This document shows, in pieces, positions 8,587-17,618 of a DNA stretch of 64,000 nucleotides (within the stretch, counting starts at the first letter, position 1; the number at the start of each line of letters is the position of its first letter). Source of the stretch: Rhodococcus sp. W8901 (GTDB lineage Bacteria > Actinomycetota > Actinomycetes > Mycobacteriales > Mycobacteriaceae); NCBI RefSeq assembly GCF_013348805.1, contig NZ_CP054690.1, positions 5,394,001 through 5,458,000 of the forward strand, read 5' to 3'. Made by a program: the position numbers and the translations under genes. The notes below the pieces were generated by a model. That model did not search any database. It had not been told where the DNA came from and saw nothing but the letters and a program-made list of their open reading frames with translations.

Positions 8587-9654
8587 ATGCACGATCCCCT
8601 AGGCGCGACGTCGCCGGCAGGCCCCACGGCCCGCTCCACCGGACACTTCGCCGACCTCGACTTCGCGGGGTTCTGGAACGACGGCGACTACTCCTGCGAG
8701 AACTATCTCGAACCCACACCGAGCGACGAGCTGATCGCGGAGGTCGAAGCAGAGCTCGGCTACCGGCTGCCCGACTCCTATGTGGAGCTGGCGCGGATGC
8801 GCAACGGCGGCATGGTCGAGCGCTCGTGCCATCCGACGGACGAGCCGACGGGTTGGGCCGAGGATCACATCCAGATCACCGGCATCTACGCGATCGGCCG
8901 GACGGCGACCTATTCGCTGTGCGGCGAGCTGGGCTCGGCGTTCATGCGCGACGAATGGGACTACCCCGACATCGGCATCGGCGTCGCCGACACCCCGAGC
9001 GCCGGTCACGAGCAGATCATGCTCGACTACCGCGCATGCGGCCCCACCGGCGAACCGTGCGTGGTCCACGTCGACCAGGAGGCCGACTACGCGATCACTC
9101 CCGTCGCACCCGACTTCGCATCTTTCGTCCGAAACCTGGTGAGCGAGGACGAGTTCGACGACAGCGCGGAAACCCTCGCCGCCGACCTCGAGACGGTGCG
9201 GCTCGGCACGCTGTCGCCGATCGTGCGACGCGCTCTCGACGCCGCCGACCTGCCGGACGGTGAGGCCGTCGTCCGCGCACTCGCGGAACGGATCGTGGAG
9301 GCGAAGGGCTTCTACTCGCTGCACGCCGACCCCGACTCGCACCTGATGTACGACGCGATGTTCTGGCTGTACTCGCACCTGACGACCGCCACATCGTTCG
9401 AGGACTTCGTCCACAGAGCCGAGGGACAGACCGACTACGCCAGGCCCTGCTACACCCTCATGGTCACCACGCGCTTCGTCGACGATCCGTACGGGTTCTG
9501 CACCGGCGGCTACGCCGAGGGATTCCTGCGCGACTGGTGGGATGCGCGGATTCAGGCCGGGCACATCGTCCCGTCGGGCGCGGGCTACCGGCTCGATCCG
9601 GAGTACGCGACGCAACTCGTCCGGGTTCTGCGCGCCGTCGCCGGCACCTTGTAA
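8587..9654 (+). CDS. SMI1/KNR4-family protein with an extra C-terminal domain
   Basis: 355 residues. The first half has the SMI1/KNR4 fold pattern: a starting helix (DELIAEVEAELGYRLPDSYVELARMRNGG), the IYAIGRTATYSLCGE strand region, EWDYPDIGIGVADTPSAGHEQIMLDYRACGPTGEPCVVHVDQE, and VAPDFASFVRNLV. This domain is widespread among immunity proteins of bacterial polymorphic toxins and also in general scaffold proteins. The last 160 residues (from about LSPIVRRALDAADL) form a second globular domain I do not recognise. A ribosome site (GAGAGGAAC) lies before the ATG. It follows the LuxR-type regulator by 24 bp; no toxin gene is visible nearby. Confidence 0.75.
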   Translation: MHDPLGATSPAGPTARSTGHFADLDFAGFWNDGDYSCENYLEPTPSDELIAEVEAELGYRLPDSYVELARMRNGGMVERSCHPTDEPTGWAEDHIQITGIYAIGRTATYSLCGELGSAFMRDEWDYPDIGIGVADTPSAGHEQIMLDYRACGPTGEPCVVHVDQEADYAITPVAPDFASFVRNLVSEDEFDDSAETLAADLETVRLGTLSPIVRRALDAADLPDGEAVVRALAERIVEAKGFYSLHADPDSHLMYDAMFWLYSHLTTATSFEDFVHRAEGQTDYARPCYTLMVTTRFVDDPYGFCTGGYAEGFLRDWWDARIQAGHIVPSGAGYRLDPEYATQLVRVLRAVAGTL

Positions 9655-9716
9655 CCGCGTAACCGCGTATCGGTAGATCCGCACCGCAGCGCCTACCCGC
9701 CCTGCTTCAATCAGGT

Positions 9717-11339
9717 ATGGGCCCACGCACCGGGCAGTCGATCGGATCCAGGGCGACACTCGTCCTGGCGACGCTGTCGGCCGGTCAGTTCCTGATGACC
9801 CTCGACAGCTCGGTCATGAACGTGTCGATGGCGATGGTCGCGTCCGACCTCGGAACGACGATCACCGGCATCCAGACGGCGATCACGCTGTACACGCTCG
9901 TGATGGCGACGCTGATGATCACCGGCGGCAAGATCGGTAGCATCGTGGGCCGCCGCCGGGCGTTCGCGATCGGGCTCGTCGTCTACGGGGCCGGGTCGCT
10001 CACCACCGCCCTCGCGCCCAATCTCACGGTCCTGCTGATCGGCTGGTCGCTACTCGAGGGCATCGGTGCGGCACTCATCATGCCCGCCATCGTCGCGCTG
10101 GTCGCATCCAACTTTCCTCCCGAGAGACGCTCGAGCGCATACGGATTGGTCGCCGCGTCCGGCGCGATCGCGGTCGCGGCCGGTCCGCTGATCGGCGGTG
10201 CCGTGACCACCTTTGCATCGTGGCGGTACGTCTTCGCCGGCGAGGTGGTCCTGGTCCTGGTGATCCTGCCGGTGCTCCGCCGGATCGAAGACACGCCGCC
10301 GTCCCGGGTGCGCCTCGACATCATCGGCTCGCTGCTGTCGGTGCTCGGTCTGGGACTCGTCGTGTTCGGTGTGCTGCGGTCCGGCGAATGGGGCTGGCTG
10401 CGCAACCGACCCGGCGGGCCCGAGATGTTCGGTCTGTCCCCCGTGTTCTGGCTCGTCGTGTCCGGACTGCTCGTGGTCTACGCATTCATGCGGTGGGAGG
10501 CGCGCCTGACCCGGCTGGGGCGGGAACCGCTTCTCGACACCCGCCTGCTCGGCAACCGGCAACTGTCCGGCGGCCTGACGATGTTCTTCGCGCAGTTCCT
10601 GGTCCAGGCCGGTGTCTTCTTCGCAGTGCCGCTGTTCCTGTCCGTCGTCCTCGAACTCAGTGCGCTGCAGACCGGGATCCGCCTGCTCCCGCTGTCGATC
10701 GCGCTCCTCCTGGCCGCCGTCGGTATCCCCCGGGTGCGGCCGCACGCGTCGCCGCGACGCGTCGTCCGCCTCGGGTTGGGGTCCATGATCATCGGCATCC
10801 TCATCCTCGCGGCCGGCATGAATCCCGGAGCCAACGCCGGCATCGTCGCCGTCCCGATGCTCCTGATGGGGCTGGGCCTGGGGGCGCTCGCGTCACAACT
10901 GGGCGCGGTCACCGTGTCGGCGGTGCCCGATGCACGCAGCGCCGAGGTGGGTGGTCTGCAGAACACCGCCACCAACCTCGGCGCGTCTCTCGGCACCGCA
11001 CTCATCGGATCGGTCCTGATCTCGACCCTCACCGCGTCGATCATCACCGGAATCCAGAACGATCCGCGGGTCCCCGAAACCGTGCAGCAGCAGGCCGAGA
11101 CCGATCTCGCGAGCGGCGTGCCCTTCCTCAGCGACACCCAACTCGACGCCGATCTGCGCGACGCCGGTGTGGATCCGAACACCGCGAGCGCGGTCGTCGA
11201 CGCGAACTCCGACGCCCGGCTCGAGGCCCTGCAGAGCGCGCTCTCGGTGGCCGCGCTGCTGGCCGTCGCCGCCCTGTTCGGCACCGGGCGGATACCTCGC
11301 AGGCCGGTCGGATCCGCCGAGGAGAACGCCGACGAGTGA
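9717..11339 (+). CDS. MFS drug:H+ antiporter, DHA2 family (14 TM, EmrB/QacA type)
   Basis: 540 residues with about 14 membrane helices. Family marks are LDSSVMNVSMAMVASDLG in helix 1, the loop GGKIGSIVGRRRAF between helices 2 and 3, and motif C-like GPLIGGAVTTFASWRYVF. The C-terminal extension ends in a charged tail. Members export lipophilic cations, antibiotics or metabolites by proton antiport. The gene stands alone; the bases just upstream contain a tandem TAACCGCG repeat that may be a regulator site. The LuxR-type regulator and SMI1 protein upstream are on the same strand, but a 62-bp gap separates them. Confidence 0.9.
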   Translation: MGPRTGQSIGSRATLVLATLSAGQFLMTLDSSVMNVSMAMVASDLGTTITGIQTAITLYTLVMATLMITGGKIGSIVGRRRAFAIGLVVYGAGSLTTALAPNLTVLLIGWSLLEGIGAALIMPAIVALVASNFPPERRSSAYGLVAASGAIAVAAGPLIGGAVTTFASWRYVFAGEVVLVLVILPVLRRIEDTPPSRVRLDIIGSLLSVLGLGLVVFGVLRSGEWGWLRNRPGGPEMFGLSPVFWLVVSGLLVVYAFMRWEARLTRLGREPLLDTRLLGNRQLSGGLTMFFAQFLVQAGVFFAVPLFLSVVLELSALQTGIRLLPLSIALLLAAVGIPRVRPHASPRRVVRLGLGSMIIGILILAAGMNPGANAGIVAVPMLLMGLGLGALASQLGAVTVSAVPDARSAEVGGLQNTATNLGASLGTALIGSVLISTLTASIITGIQNDPRVPETVQQQAETDLASGVPFLSDTQLDADLRDAGVDPNTASAVVDANSDARLEALQSALSVAALLAVAALFGTGRIPRRPVGSAEENADE

Positions 11340-11381
11340 GGCCCGTCAGGCCCGCGAACACAGAATCCCGTTGGGCGACAG

Positions 11382-12923
11382 TCACTCCGGGCGCATCGAG
11401 CCCGTCTCGTTGAACCGCTGGTGGAACGACAGCGCCTCGCCCAGCAGGTGCGGGGTGTGGCCGGCCGACGGGTACGCCTCGGCGCGGTCGACATAGTCGA
11501 GCAGCATGGCCCGGTAGTCGGGGTGCGCGCACTTGTCGATCACGACGCGCGAGCGCTTGCGCGGCGAGAGCCCGCGCAGATCGGCCAGGCCGTGCTCGGT
11601 GACGAGCACCTGGACGTCGTGCTCGGTGTGGTCGACGTGCGGGACCATCGGCACGATCGACGAGATCGCGCCGCCCTTCGCGGTGGACGGGCTCAGGAAC
11701 ATCGACAGGTAGCCGTTGCGGGCGAAGTCGCCCGAGCCGCCGATACCGTTCATGATCTTGGTGCCCATGACGTGCGTCGAGTTCACGTTGCCGTAGATGT
11801 CGGCCTCGAGCATGCCGTTCATCGCGATGATGCCGAGACGGCGAACGATCTCCGGATGGTTGCTGATCTCCTGCGGCCGCAACACGATGTGCTTGCGGTA
11901 GAAGTCGATGTTCGACATCAGTTCGTCGATGCCCTCCTCCGACAGCGCCAGCGACGTGGCCGACGCGTACCGGACGGTGCCGTGCTTGATGAGGTGCAGC
12001 ATCCCGTCCTGGATCACCTCGGAGAAGCACGTCAGGCCCTTGTGCGGTCCGGCATCCAGACCCTGCAGCACCGCGTTGGCGACGTTGCCGATGCCGGACT
12101 GCAGCGGCAGCAGGCCGTCGGCGGGCAGCCGCCCCTTCGACACCTCGTACTCGAAGAAGTCGAGCACGTGTGCCGCGATGGCCTGACTCACCTCGTCCGG
12201 CGGGGTCAGCGGGCTCGCGCTGTCGCGGGCGTTCGTCTCGACGACGGCGACCACCTTGTTCGGATCCACCCGCAGCGTCGGCTGGCCGATGCGGTCCTCC
12301 ACCGAGATCAGCTGGATCGGCTTGCGGTACGGCGGCAGCGCGGTGCCGTAGTAGACGTCGTGGATGCCGGCCATCGCGTCGGGCACCCACGAGTTCACCT
12401 CGAGGATGACCTTGTCGGCGACGTCGAGCCAGGTCTTGTTGTTGCCGATCGACGCGGACGGGACCAGCTCGCCGGACTCGGTGATCCCGGCGACCTCGAC
12501 GACGGCGACGTCGACGTTGCCGTAGTAGCCCTCCCACACCTGCTGCGCGACGTGCGAGAGGTGGATGTCGACGTAGTCCATGCGGCCGCTGTTGATGTTG
12601 CGGCGCGCGGTCGGCTCGGACTGGTACGGCATCCGCAGCGAGATGCCGTCGACCTCGGCGAGGAGGCGTTCGGTGCCCGCCGACACCGAGGCTCCGGTCA
12701 GGAGGTTGATGGTGAAGTTCGACCCGGCACCGCGGACGGCGTGGATGCGGTCGGCGAGGGCCGGGACGATCGCCTTGGGCGTGCCGGCGCTGGCGAACCC
12801 ACTGATCGCGACGGTGTCGTGGGGGTGGATGAACTTGACGGCCTCCGCGGCGGAGGTCACCTTGTTCCGGAAACCCGAATTGCGGATCCGGGTCGGGTTC
12901 GACAGGGAACCGGCTTCGTCCAT
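11382..12923 (-). CDS. Acetyl-CoA hydrolase/transferase family protein (succinyl-CoA:acetate CoA-transferase type)
   Basis: About 513 residues from the ATG at 12923; a GTG four codons upstream is an alternative start. Family features of class I CoA-transferases: ISGFASAGTPKAIVPALADRI near the N terminus, GIGNVANAVLQGL, the SEVIQDG segment that carries the expected catalytic Glu, and NGIGGSGDFARNGYLSMF near the C terminus. It would move CoA between succinyl-CoA and acetate, a route used by corynebacteria to activate acetate or dispose of acetyl-CoA. Monocistronic; the MFS gene is convergent with a 42-bp gap. A monocarboxylate symporter lies 20 kb away. Confidence 0.9.
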   Translation of the reverse strand: MDEAGSLSNPTRIRNSGFRNKVTSAAEAVKFIHPHDTVAISGFASAGTPKAIVPALADRIHAVRGAGSNFTINLLTGASVSAGTERLLAEVDGISLRMPYQSEPTARRNINSGRMDYVDIHLSHVAQQVWEGYYGNVDVAVVEVAGITESGELVPSASIGNNKTWLDVADKVILEVNSWVPDAMAGIHDVYYGTALPPYRKPIQLISVEDRIGQPTLRVDPNKVVAVVETNARDSASPLTPPDEVSQAIAAHVLDFFEYEVSKGRLPADGLLPLQSGIGNVANAVLQGLDAGPHKGLTCFSEVIQDGMLHLIKHGTVRYASATSLALSEEGIDELMSNIDFYRKHIVLRPQEISNHPEIVRRLGIIAMNGMLEADIYGNVNSTHVMGTKIMNGIGGSGDFARNGYLSMFLSPSTAKGGAISSIVPMVPHVDHTEHDVQVLVTEHGLADLRGLSPRKRSRVVIDKCAHPDYRAMLLDYVDRAEAYPSAGHTPHLLGEALSFHQRFNETGSMRPE

Positions 12924-13097
12924 GCGCGAGGTCACAGTGACAAGGCTAACTCTCGACCTGCCGATGAAATGTCCGCCTCTATTGATCAAAATGTCTCTGA
13001 CGTGCGGGTTTCGTTCCGCAATGCGCGCGGAGATCGGTGACGCGCCCGAAACGTGCGACGAGCGTGCACATCGCCGCGACGAACAGCGTTCCCCGGT

Positions 13098-13424
13098 TCA
13101 GCCGAACACCCAGTTTCCAAGAACCATGTAAGCCGCGGTGCCACCGACGATGCTGAGCAACGCGTGACGGCGCCACAGGTGCAGACCCACGGTGACGGCC
13201 AGCGCGACCACCGCCGGCACCAGCGACGACGGCGTCGCCGAGACGTTCCGCAGCGTGTACACCGCGAGGATCAGCATGATGCCCACCGGCATGTGTATGC
13301 CCAGGTAGTGCACCAGCGCCGACGAACGCAGCGGGGCGACGATCGCGAACGGCACGGCGCGCAGCGCGAAGGTGACGGCCATGATCACCGCGAGGGCGGT
13401 CAGGATGTACGCGACGTCAGGCAT
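13098..13424 (-). CDS. azlD: AzlD-family small subunit of branched-chain amino-acid exporter
   Basis: 108 residues with four hydrophobic helices and the characteristic AVTFALRAVPFAI and YLGIHMPVGIMLILAVYTLR segments. AzlD-type proteins pair with AzlC to export branched-chain amino acids, analogous to BrnE with BrnF in corynebacteria. Its start overlaps the end of the upstream azlC gene by 8 nt, so the two are translationally coupled. The Lrp/AsnC regulator divergent from azlC is the standard control for this pair. Confidence 0.9.
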   Translation of the reverse strand: MPDVAYILTALAVIMAVTFALRAVPFAIVAPLRSSALVHYLGIHMPVGIMLILAVYTLRNVSATPSSLVPAVVALAVTVGLHLWRRHALLSIVGGTAAYMVLGNWVFG

Positions 13425-14199
13425 CGACGGCGTCCTTCCCGCTCCGGCGGTGCAGCAGGAAACGGACCAGCAGCGCTGCCACGAACAGCGTCATCGCGAC
13501 CATCAGCATCTGTTCGCGCGCGATGACCAGGGCCACCAGCGCGCTCAGCAGCGCCAGGATCGGGGTGGGGATGTCCCGGCGGGCGCGGAACGCGTCCAGC
13601 GCCAGCACCACGAACAGGGCGGTGAGCGCGAAGTCCAGGCCGACGAGTTGCATCGGGATCGCGTTGCCGACGACGGCACCGACGACACCGCCGAGCACCC
13701 AGTACAGCTGGCAGAACACCTGGATGAAGAGGACGCGGCGACTGCTCAGATTGTCGGGATCCTTGCCCGCGGTGACCGCGTACGCTTCGTCGGTGAGCGC
13801 GTACATGCTGTAGACCTTCGCGAGACGTCCACGCACCCGGTGCAGCGGGAACGACAGCCCGTAGAACACGTGCCGGAAGTTGACGAGGAACGTCGTCATC
13901 GCCACCGACGCGAGCGGCGTGACCGCCAGCACCAGCCCGATCGCGAGGAACTCGAGCGAGCCGGCGTAGATCGTGAGCGAGAAGATCGGCGCCCACCACC
14001 ATGCGAACCCGGACTGGACCAGCAACAGGCCGAACGCGAGCCCGAGCGGGAACAGCCCGAACCCGACGGACACGGTGTCGCGGGCCGCCGCGCGGACATC
14101 GGACCGGCGCGACTCGGCGGGGGAGGCTTCGAGGCCCGGGAAACACTGCTCGGGAAACGCGCTGGTCACGAGGCAATAATAGTGCGGAGTCGGTGGCAT
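13417..14199 (-). CDS. azlC: AzlC-family large subunit of branched-chain amino-acid exporter
   Basis: About 260 residues from the ATG at 14199 (weak GGAA upstream); a GTG at 14169 is the alternative start. The AzlC pattern is clear: VSVGFGLFPLGLAFGLLLVQSGFAWWWAPIFSLTIYAGSLEFLAIGL, NFRHVFYGLSFP and LTDEAYAV. With AzlD it would form a BrnFE-like exporter of Leu, Ile, Val and possibly Met. It shares an upstream region of about 50 bp with the divergent Lrp-type gene, a region holding several GCAATA motifs, consistent with induction by that regulator when amino acids accumulate. Confidence 0.9.
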   Translation of the reverse strand: MPPTPHYYCLVTSAFPEQCFPGLEASPAESRRSDVRAAARDTVSVGFGLFPLGLAFGLLLVQSGFAWWWAPIFSLTIYAGSLEFLAIGLVLAVTPLASVAMTTFLVNFRHVFYGLSFPLHRVRGRLAKVYSMYALTDEAYAVTAGKDPDNLSSRRVLFIQVFCQLYWVLGGVVGAVVGNAIPMQLVGLDFALTALFVVLALDAFRARRDIPTPILALLSALVALVIAREQMLMVAMTLFVAALLVRFLLHRRSGKDAVDA

Positions 14200-14243
14200 G
14201 TGATTTCCGGATATTGCCCCCGGAGGCGATGGGGCGCAATATT
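14171..14243. promoter_or_regulatory. Cluster of GCAATAT boxes in the azlC/lrp-type promoter region
   Basis: Three copies of a short motif sit between the divergent genes: AGGCAATAAT at 14171-14180, ATATTGCCCC (reverse orientation) at 14211-14220, and GCGCAATATT at 14234-14243. They share the core of the perfect palindrome at 14263-14280. Spacing and repetition suit an Lrp-type octamer that wraps DNA across several sites. No binding data are available, so the assignment is inference. Confidence 0.55.
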
Positions 14244-14248
14244 CTGCT

Positions 14249-14683
14249 GTGGATGATCTCGATCGCGCAATATTGCGCGAGTTGCGTTCGAACGCCCGGC
14301 TCACCAATGCCGAACTGGCCGATCGGGTCGGGCTGACGCCGTCACCGTGCCTGCGGCGGGTACGACGGCTCGAGGCCGACGGCGTCATCGTCGGCTACCA
14401 GGCCGTCGTCGACCCGGACGCTGTCGGACGCGGATGCGAGGTGATCGTCAACGCCGAGATCGTGTCGCAGGACCGCAAGACGGTCGAGCAGTTCGAGAAC
14501 GAGGTGGGCGCCTTCGACGAGGTGGTGGAGTTCCGCCGCATGATCGGCCTGCCCGACTACTTCATTCGCGTCGCCGTCGCCGACCTCAACGCATTCGAGG
14601 TGTTCCTGCGCACCAAGCTGATGGAACAGCCGGCCATCTCGAAGATCGAATCGCACCTGACGATGAAGAAGTTGAAGGGTTGA
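14249..14683 (+). CDS. Lrp/AsnC-family transcriptional regulator
   Basis: 144 residues from a GTG start. The HTH (DDLDRAILRELRSNARLTNAELADRVGLTPSPCLRRVRRLEADGVI) is followed by the RAM ligand-binding domain (VEQFENEVGAFDEVVEFRRMIGLPDYFIRVAVADLNAFEVFL). Such proteins sense amino acids; the divergent azlCD exporter indicates branched-chain amino acids or Met, as for Lrp with brnFE in corynebacteria. An 18-bp perfect palindrome lies within the first codons of the gene itself, so it is probably autoregulated. More copies of the motif lie after its stop, in front of the next LuxR-type gene. Confidence 0.93.
   Translation: MDDLDRAILRELRSNARLTNAELADRVGLTPSPCLRRVRRLEADGVIVGYQAVVDPDAVGRGCEVIVNAEIVSQDRKTVEQFENEVGAFDEVVEFRRMIGLPDYFIRVAVADLNAFEVFLRTKLMEQPAISKIESHLTMKKLKG
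14263..14280. promoter_or_regulatory. 18-bp perfect palindrome inside the start of the Lrp-type gene
   Basis: TCGCGCAATATTGCGCGA is identical to its reverse complement. It covers codons 5-11 (Arg-Ala-Ile-Leu-Arg and neighbours) of the regulator, 14 nt after its start codon. Half-site copies occur on both sides, at 14171-14243 and 14721-14753. A centrally placed full palindrome surrounded by weaker copies is a typical operator layout. Confidence 0.55.
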
Positions 14684-14720
14684 GCAGTTTACAGGAACCG
14701 GGGCAGTCGGTTTCGATGAA

Positions 14721-14753
14721 TCGCGCAATCCGGATGAGCTCGCGCAATATTTC
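14721..14753. promoter_or_regulatory. Further GCGCAAT boxes upstream of the second LuxR-type gene
   Basis: TCGCGCAATC at 14721-14730 and CTCGCGCAATATTT at 14740-14753 repeat the half-site of the Lrp-type palindrome, 19 bp apart. They lie 100-130 bp before the next start codon. This suggests that the Lrp-type protein also controls the large LuxR-type gene, or that the sites are part of one extended nucleoprotein complex. Confidence 0.45.
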
Positions 14754-14849
14754 ACCCTGCCGCCACCCCCACTCCCGCCCCGCCCGAGGGCGCGTCTGTA
14801 ACTAGCTTTGTACCCATCGGCCGTCGGGGCGCTGAGGAGTACGGAAACA

Positions 14850-17618
14850 ATGGTCATCGCTTTCGGCATGCGCGCCCACGGGCGGGCACAGGCCATTCAC
14901 CAGATCGAGCAGGGTCTCCAGAACGCCGCCGCAGGCTCGGGCTCGGCGCTCGTCGTGACAGGGACGCGGCGGTCCGGGCGCACCCACTTTCTCGACGAGG
15001 TGTACCGGATGCACGAGGGCCGGACCGCCTTCGTCACGGGTCTTCGCGAATCCGACCTTTCGCCGCTCGCTGCTTTTCTCCCGCTTTTCACCCGCATCGG
15101 GGTCGACGGGGACGCCCTGGTCGGGGCAATCCCCAATGACCGCAAGCCGGCAGTGGACGATGTCGGGGCAATCATCGGCGACCGTGTGTTGTCCGCCCTC
15201 GAATCCTTCGACACGGGCGAGTTCCCGTTGCTCGTTGCCGTTGACGACGCCGACCTCCTACCGCCGTCGTGTATCGCGATCCTCGGCTACGTGGCTCGAC
15301 GCCTCGCGAAGTTGCGGGTGTTCGTCGTCCTGGCCTCCGGGCCCCGGGTCGATCCCCGCCTCCAGGCGCTCCCCCAGCTGCCCATGTACACGATGACGCT
15401 CGCCGAATCGGGCGCGTTCGTCGAGTCGGCGACCGGCGGCCGGCCGCCGCTGTCCACGATCATCGAGCTGCACCGCATCGGCCGCGGGAACCCCGTCGAT
15501 ATCGGGGAGCTGTGTGAGCATCTGACCACGGCCCAGCTCCACGGACATTCGGTACTCCCGAAACCAGTTGCGGTGGCGCACAATCGCACCGATCGGTGGC
15601 GCACCGCCTTCGGGAGCCTGACCGCCGCGCAGCGAGCCGCCCTCACCGTGCTGTCGATAGCCGGGGCGGTGGAGCCCGATCGACTGGTCGAGACGCTCCG
15701 GTCGAAGTTCGGTTCGGACATCGACCTGGACCACGAGATTGCCACCCTCGTGCGTGCGGACCACATCCAGTCGATTCGTCACCAGGTGCACGTCCACAGC
15801 CACCTCGACCGCGCCGCGATCTATACGATCGCCCCACCGAAGCTGCGGGTGGAATGCCATCGCGTCGTCGACAGCCACTCGTTGCTGCGCGAGCGACCCG
15901 CTCTCGCAGCCGCGAACCGGGTATTTATCGGCGAGCCGGTGGACATGCACACCGACGAGATCATCCGCCGGATGGCTGAATTGGCCAAGTCCGGAGAGGT
16001 TGCGCTCGCGATCCACACCATTCGCAGGGTTCTCGACACACTCGACACGTCGGACGAGACCCACCAATCGCGTCTGGCGGCCCATGCGCTACGAATCGCG
16101 ACCTCGTGGGGATACTTCGCCGACGCCACCCAGTTCGCCGACTGCATCGAGCCGCAGCTCCTGCGCCCGGATGAGGCCGCCGCCGCCGTGGCCACCCAGC
16201 TTTTCCTGCGCTATCTGCGGGATGAACGGTTCGACGACGAGTGGGTTCGGAACACCGTGACCGCGCTCGCGTCTCGATGCCCGCATTCCGCATCCACGCT
16301 CGCCGGCGTCGCGGGCTACCTCCACCTGTGTCGACACGAGCAGGAACAGGCGCACCTCGTGCTCGCCGCCGCCGAATCGGCGGACCTCCGCGAGTCCGAC
16401 CCGGCATCGACCGCGTCACTCGCGAAGGCCCATCTCGCGATTACCGATGGTTCGTCGGAGCTCGCGAGCCATCGGCTGTCGTCGAGTGCGGTCACCGACC
16501 GCATGAACGACCATCGGGTGGGGTCCGCGATGTCGGCGCACCTGCTGCAGCAGCTCGGTCGCCACAGCGAAGCGGGCAACAGCCTCGGACGACTCTCGAC
16601 GCAGGCCACCTCTCCGGTGGAACGCACGGTTGTGATGACACTGCAGGTGGACGGCGAGCTGTTCGCCGGAAACATCGACGCGGCCCGCCTGCTGTGGGAC
16701 GAAAGCCAATCCCTCGTCCCGGCTGAAGACTGTCTGCCCTCCCTGCGCCTGTGTCAGCGCATCCAGATCCTCGGGCTCTCCGGACGATTCAACGAAGTCG
16801 ACGACCTCGTCGACCGAATCCGATCGACACCGTCGTCACACGCTCACCGCGCCAACGAGTCGCGCCTGCGGTGGGCACTCGGTCAGATCGCCCTGATGCG
16901 CGGCGACTACGAATCCTCGATTTCGTTGCTGGAGCAGAGCTTCGACCTCGACGGCCAGGTCGGTGGACACTGGCAGCTGCAACGACAAGTGGACCTGATC
17001 GAAGTGTTCGTACGCTCGGGCGAGCCCGAGATGGCCGAGCGGGTGCTGCGCACGCTCGGGTTGCGCCTGGCCGCCCGACACTCGCCCAGCACCACCGTGG
17101 CCCTCGCCCGCGGTGAACTGCTCGTCGCGAAGTCGCCGGAGGAAGCGCGCATGGCGCTGTCACGGGCACTGGGTCCTCGGACCGCGCCGGCGCCGACCCT
17201 CGAACGTGCGCGCGCGCATGCGATCTATGCCGATCGACTGCGTGCCGACTCGGAGGTCACCTCGTATCGGCACCACCGCCGGACGGCACGCTCGCTGTTC
17301 GCCCGGATCGGGGCGGTGGGATGGCTCGACGCCGCCAGGGTGGCACGGGAGACCTCGGCCGCCGACCAGCCTCCCGTCCCAAGTCTCGCTCAGTTGACCG
17401 AGCAGGAGAACGAGATCGTCGCTCTGGTGCTCCAGGGTCTCCGCAACCACGACATCGGGCGTCGAACGTTCATCTCACAACGCACGGTCGAGAAGCGACT
17501 GACCGGGGTGTTCCGGAAGCTCGGAATCCGTTCACGGGCAGAGCTGTTCGCTGTCGCAGCGGCAGAGCACACCGAGGCCGGTGCCACATCTCCTGGGCAT
17601 CCCCGTCGGGCCGGTTGA
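14850..17618 (+). CDS. Large LuxR-type regulator (LAL-like), second copy, divergent P-loop
   Basis: 922 residues from the ATG at 14850, which has GAGGAG about 10 nt upstream; an in-frame ATG 14 codons earlier lacks one. The P-loop region reads VTGTRRSGRTHFL: Arg replaces the catalytic Lys. A Walker-B-like segment (FPLLVAVDDADLL) is kept. A long helical middle follows, then a C-terminal LuxR HTH (LTEQENEIVALVLQGLRNHDIGRRTFISQRTVEKRLTGVFRKLGIRSRAEL). It is less related to the other two large regulators than they are to each other. Target genes are unknown. The promoter carries copies of the Lrp-type box. Confidence 0.85.
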   Translation: MVIAFGMRAHGRAQAIHQIEQGLQNAAAGSGSALVVTGTRRSGRTHFLDEVYRMHEGRTAFVTGLRESDLSPLAAFLPLFTRIGVDGDALVGAIPNDRKPAVDDVGAIIGDRVLSALESFDTGEFPLLVAVDDADLLPPSCIAILGYVARRLAKLRVFVVLASGPRVDPRLQALPQLPMYTMTLAESGAFVESATGGRPPLSTIIELHRIGRGNPVDIGELCEHLTTAQLHGHSVLPKPVAVAHNRTDRWRTAFGSLTAAQRAALTVLSIAGAVEPDRLVETLRSKFGSDIDLDHEIATLVRADHIQSIRHQVHVHSHLDRAAIYTIAPPKLRVECHRVVDSHSLLRERPALAAANRVFIGEPVDMHTDEIIRRMAELAKSGEVALAIHTIRRVLDTLDTSDETHQSRLAAHALRIATSWGYFADATQFADCIEPQLLRPDEAAAAVATQLFLRYLRDERFDDEWVRNTVTALASRCPHSASTLAGVAGYLHLCRHEQEQAHLVLAAAESADLRESDPASTASLAKAHLAITDGSSELASHRLSSSAVTDRMNDHRVGSAMSAHLLQQLGRHSEAGNSLGRLSTQATSPVERTVVMTLQVDGELFAGNIDAARLLWDESQSLVPAEDCLPSLRLCQRIQILGLSGRFNEVDDLVDRIRSTPSSHAHRANESRLRWALGQIALMRGDYESSISLLEQSFDLDGQVGGHWQLQRQVDLIEVFVRSGEPEMAERVLRTLGLRLAARHSPSTTVALARGELLVAKSPEEARMALSRALGPRTAPAPTLERARAHAIYADRLRADSEVTSYRHHRRTARSLFARIGAVGWLDAARVARETSAADQPPVPSLAQLTEQENEIVALVLQGLRNHDIGRRTFISQRTVEKRLTGVFRKLGIRSRAELFAVAAAEHTEAGATSPGHPRRAG

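Noticed and set aside
5812-8592. Long open frame on the minus strand opposite the first LuxR-type gene
   Set aside because: Typical shadow of a GC-rich gene: Arg/Gly/Gln-rich, no family motifs, and it covers a strongly supported gene.
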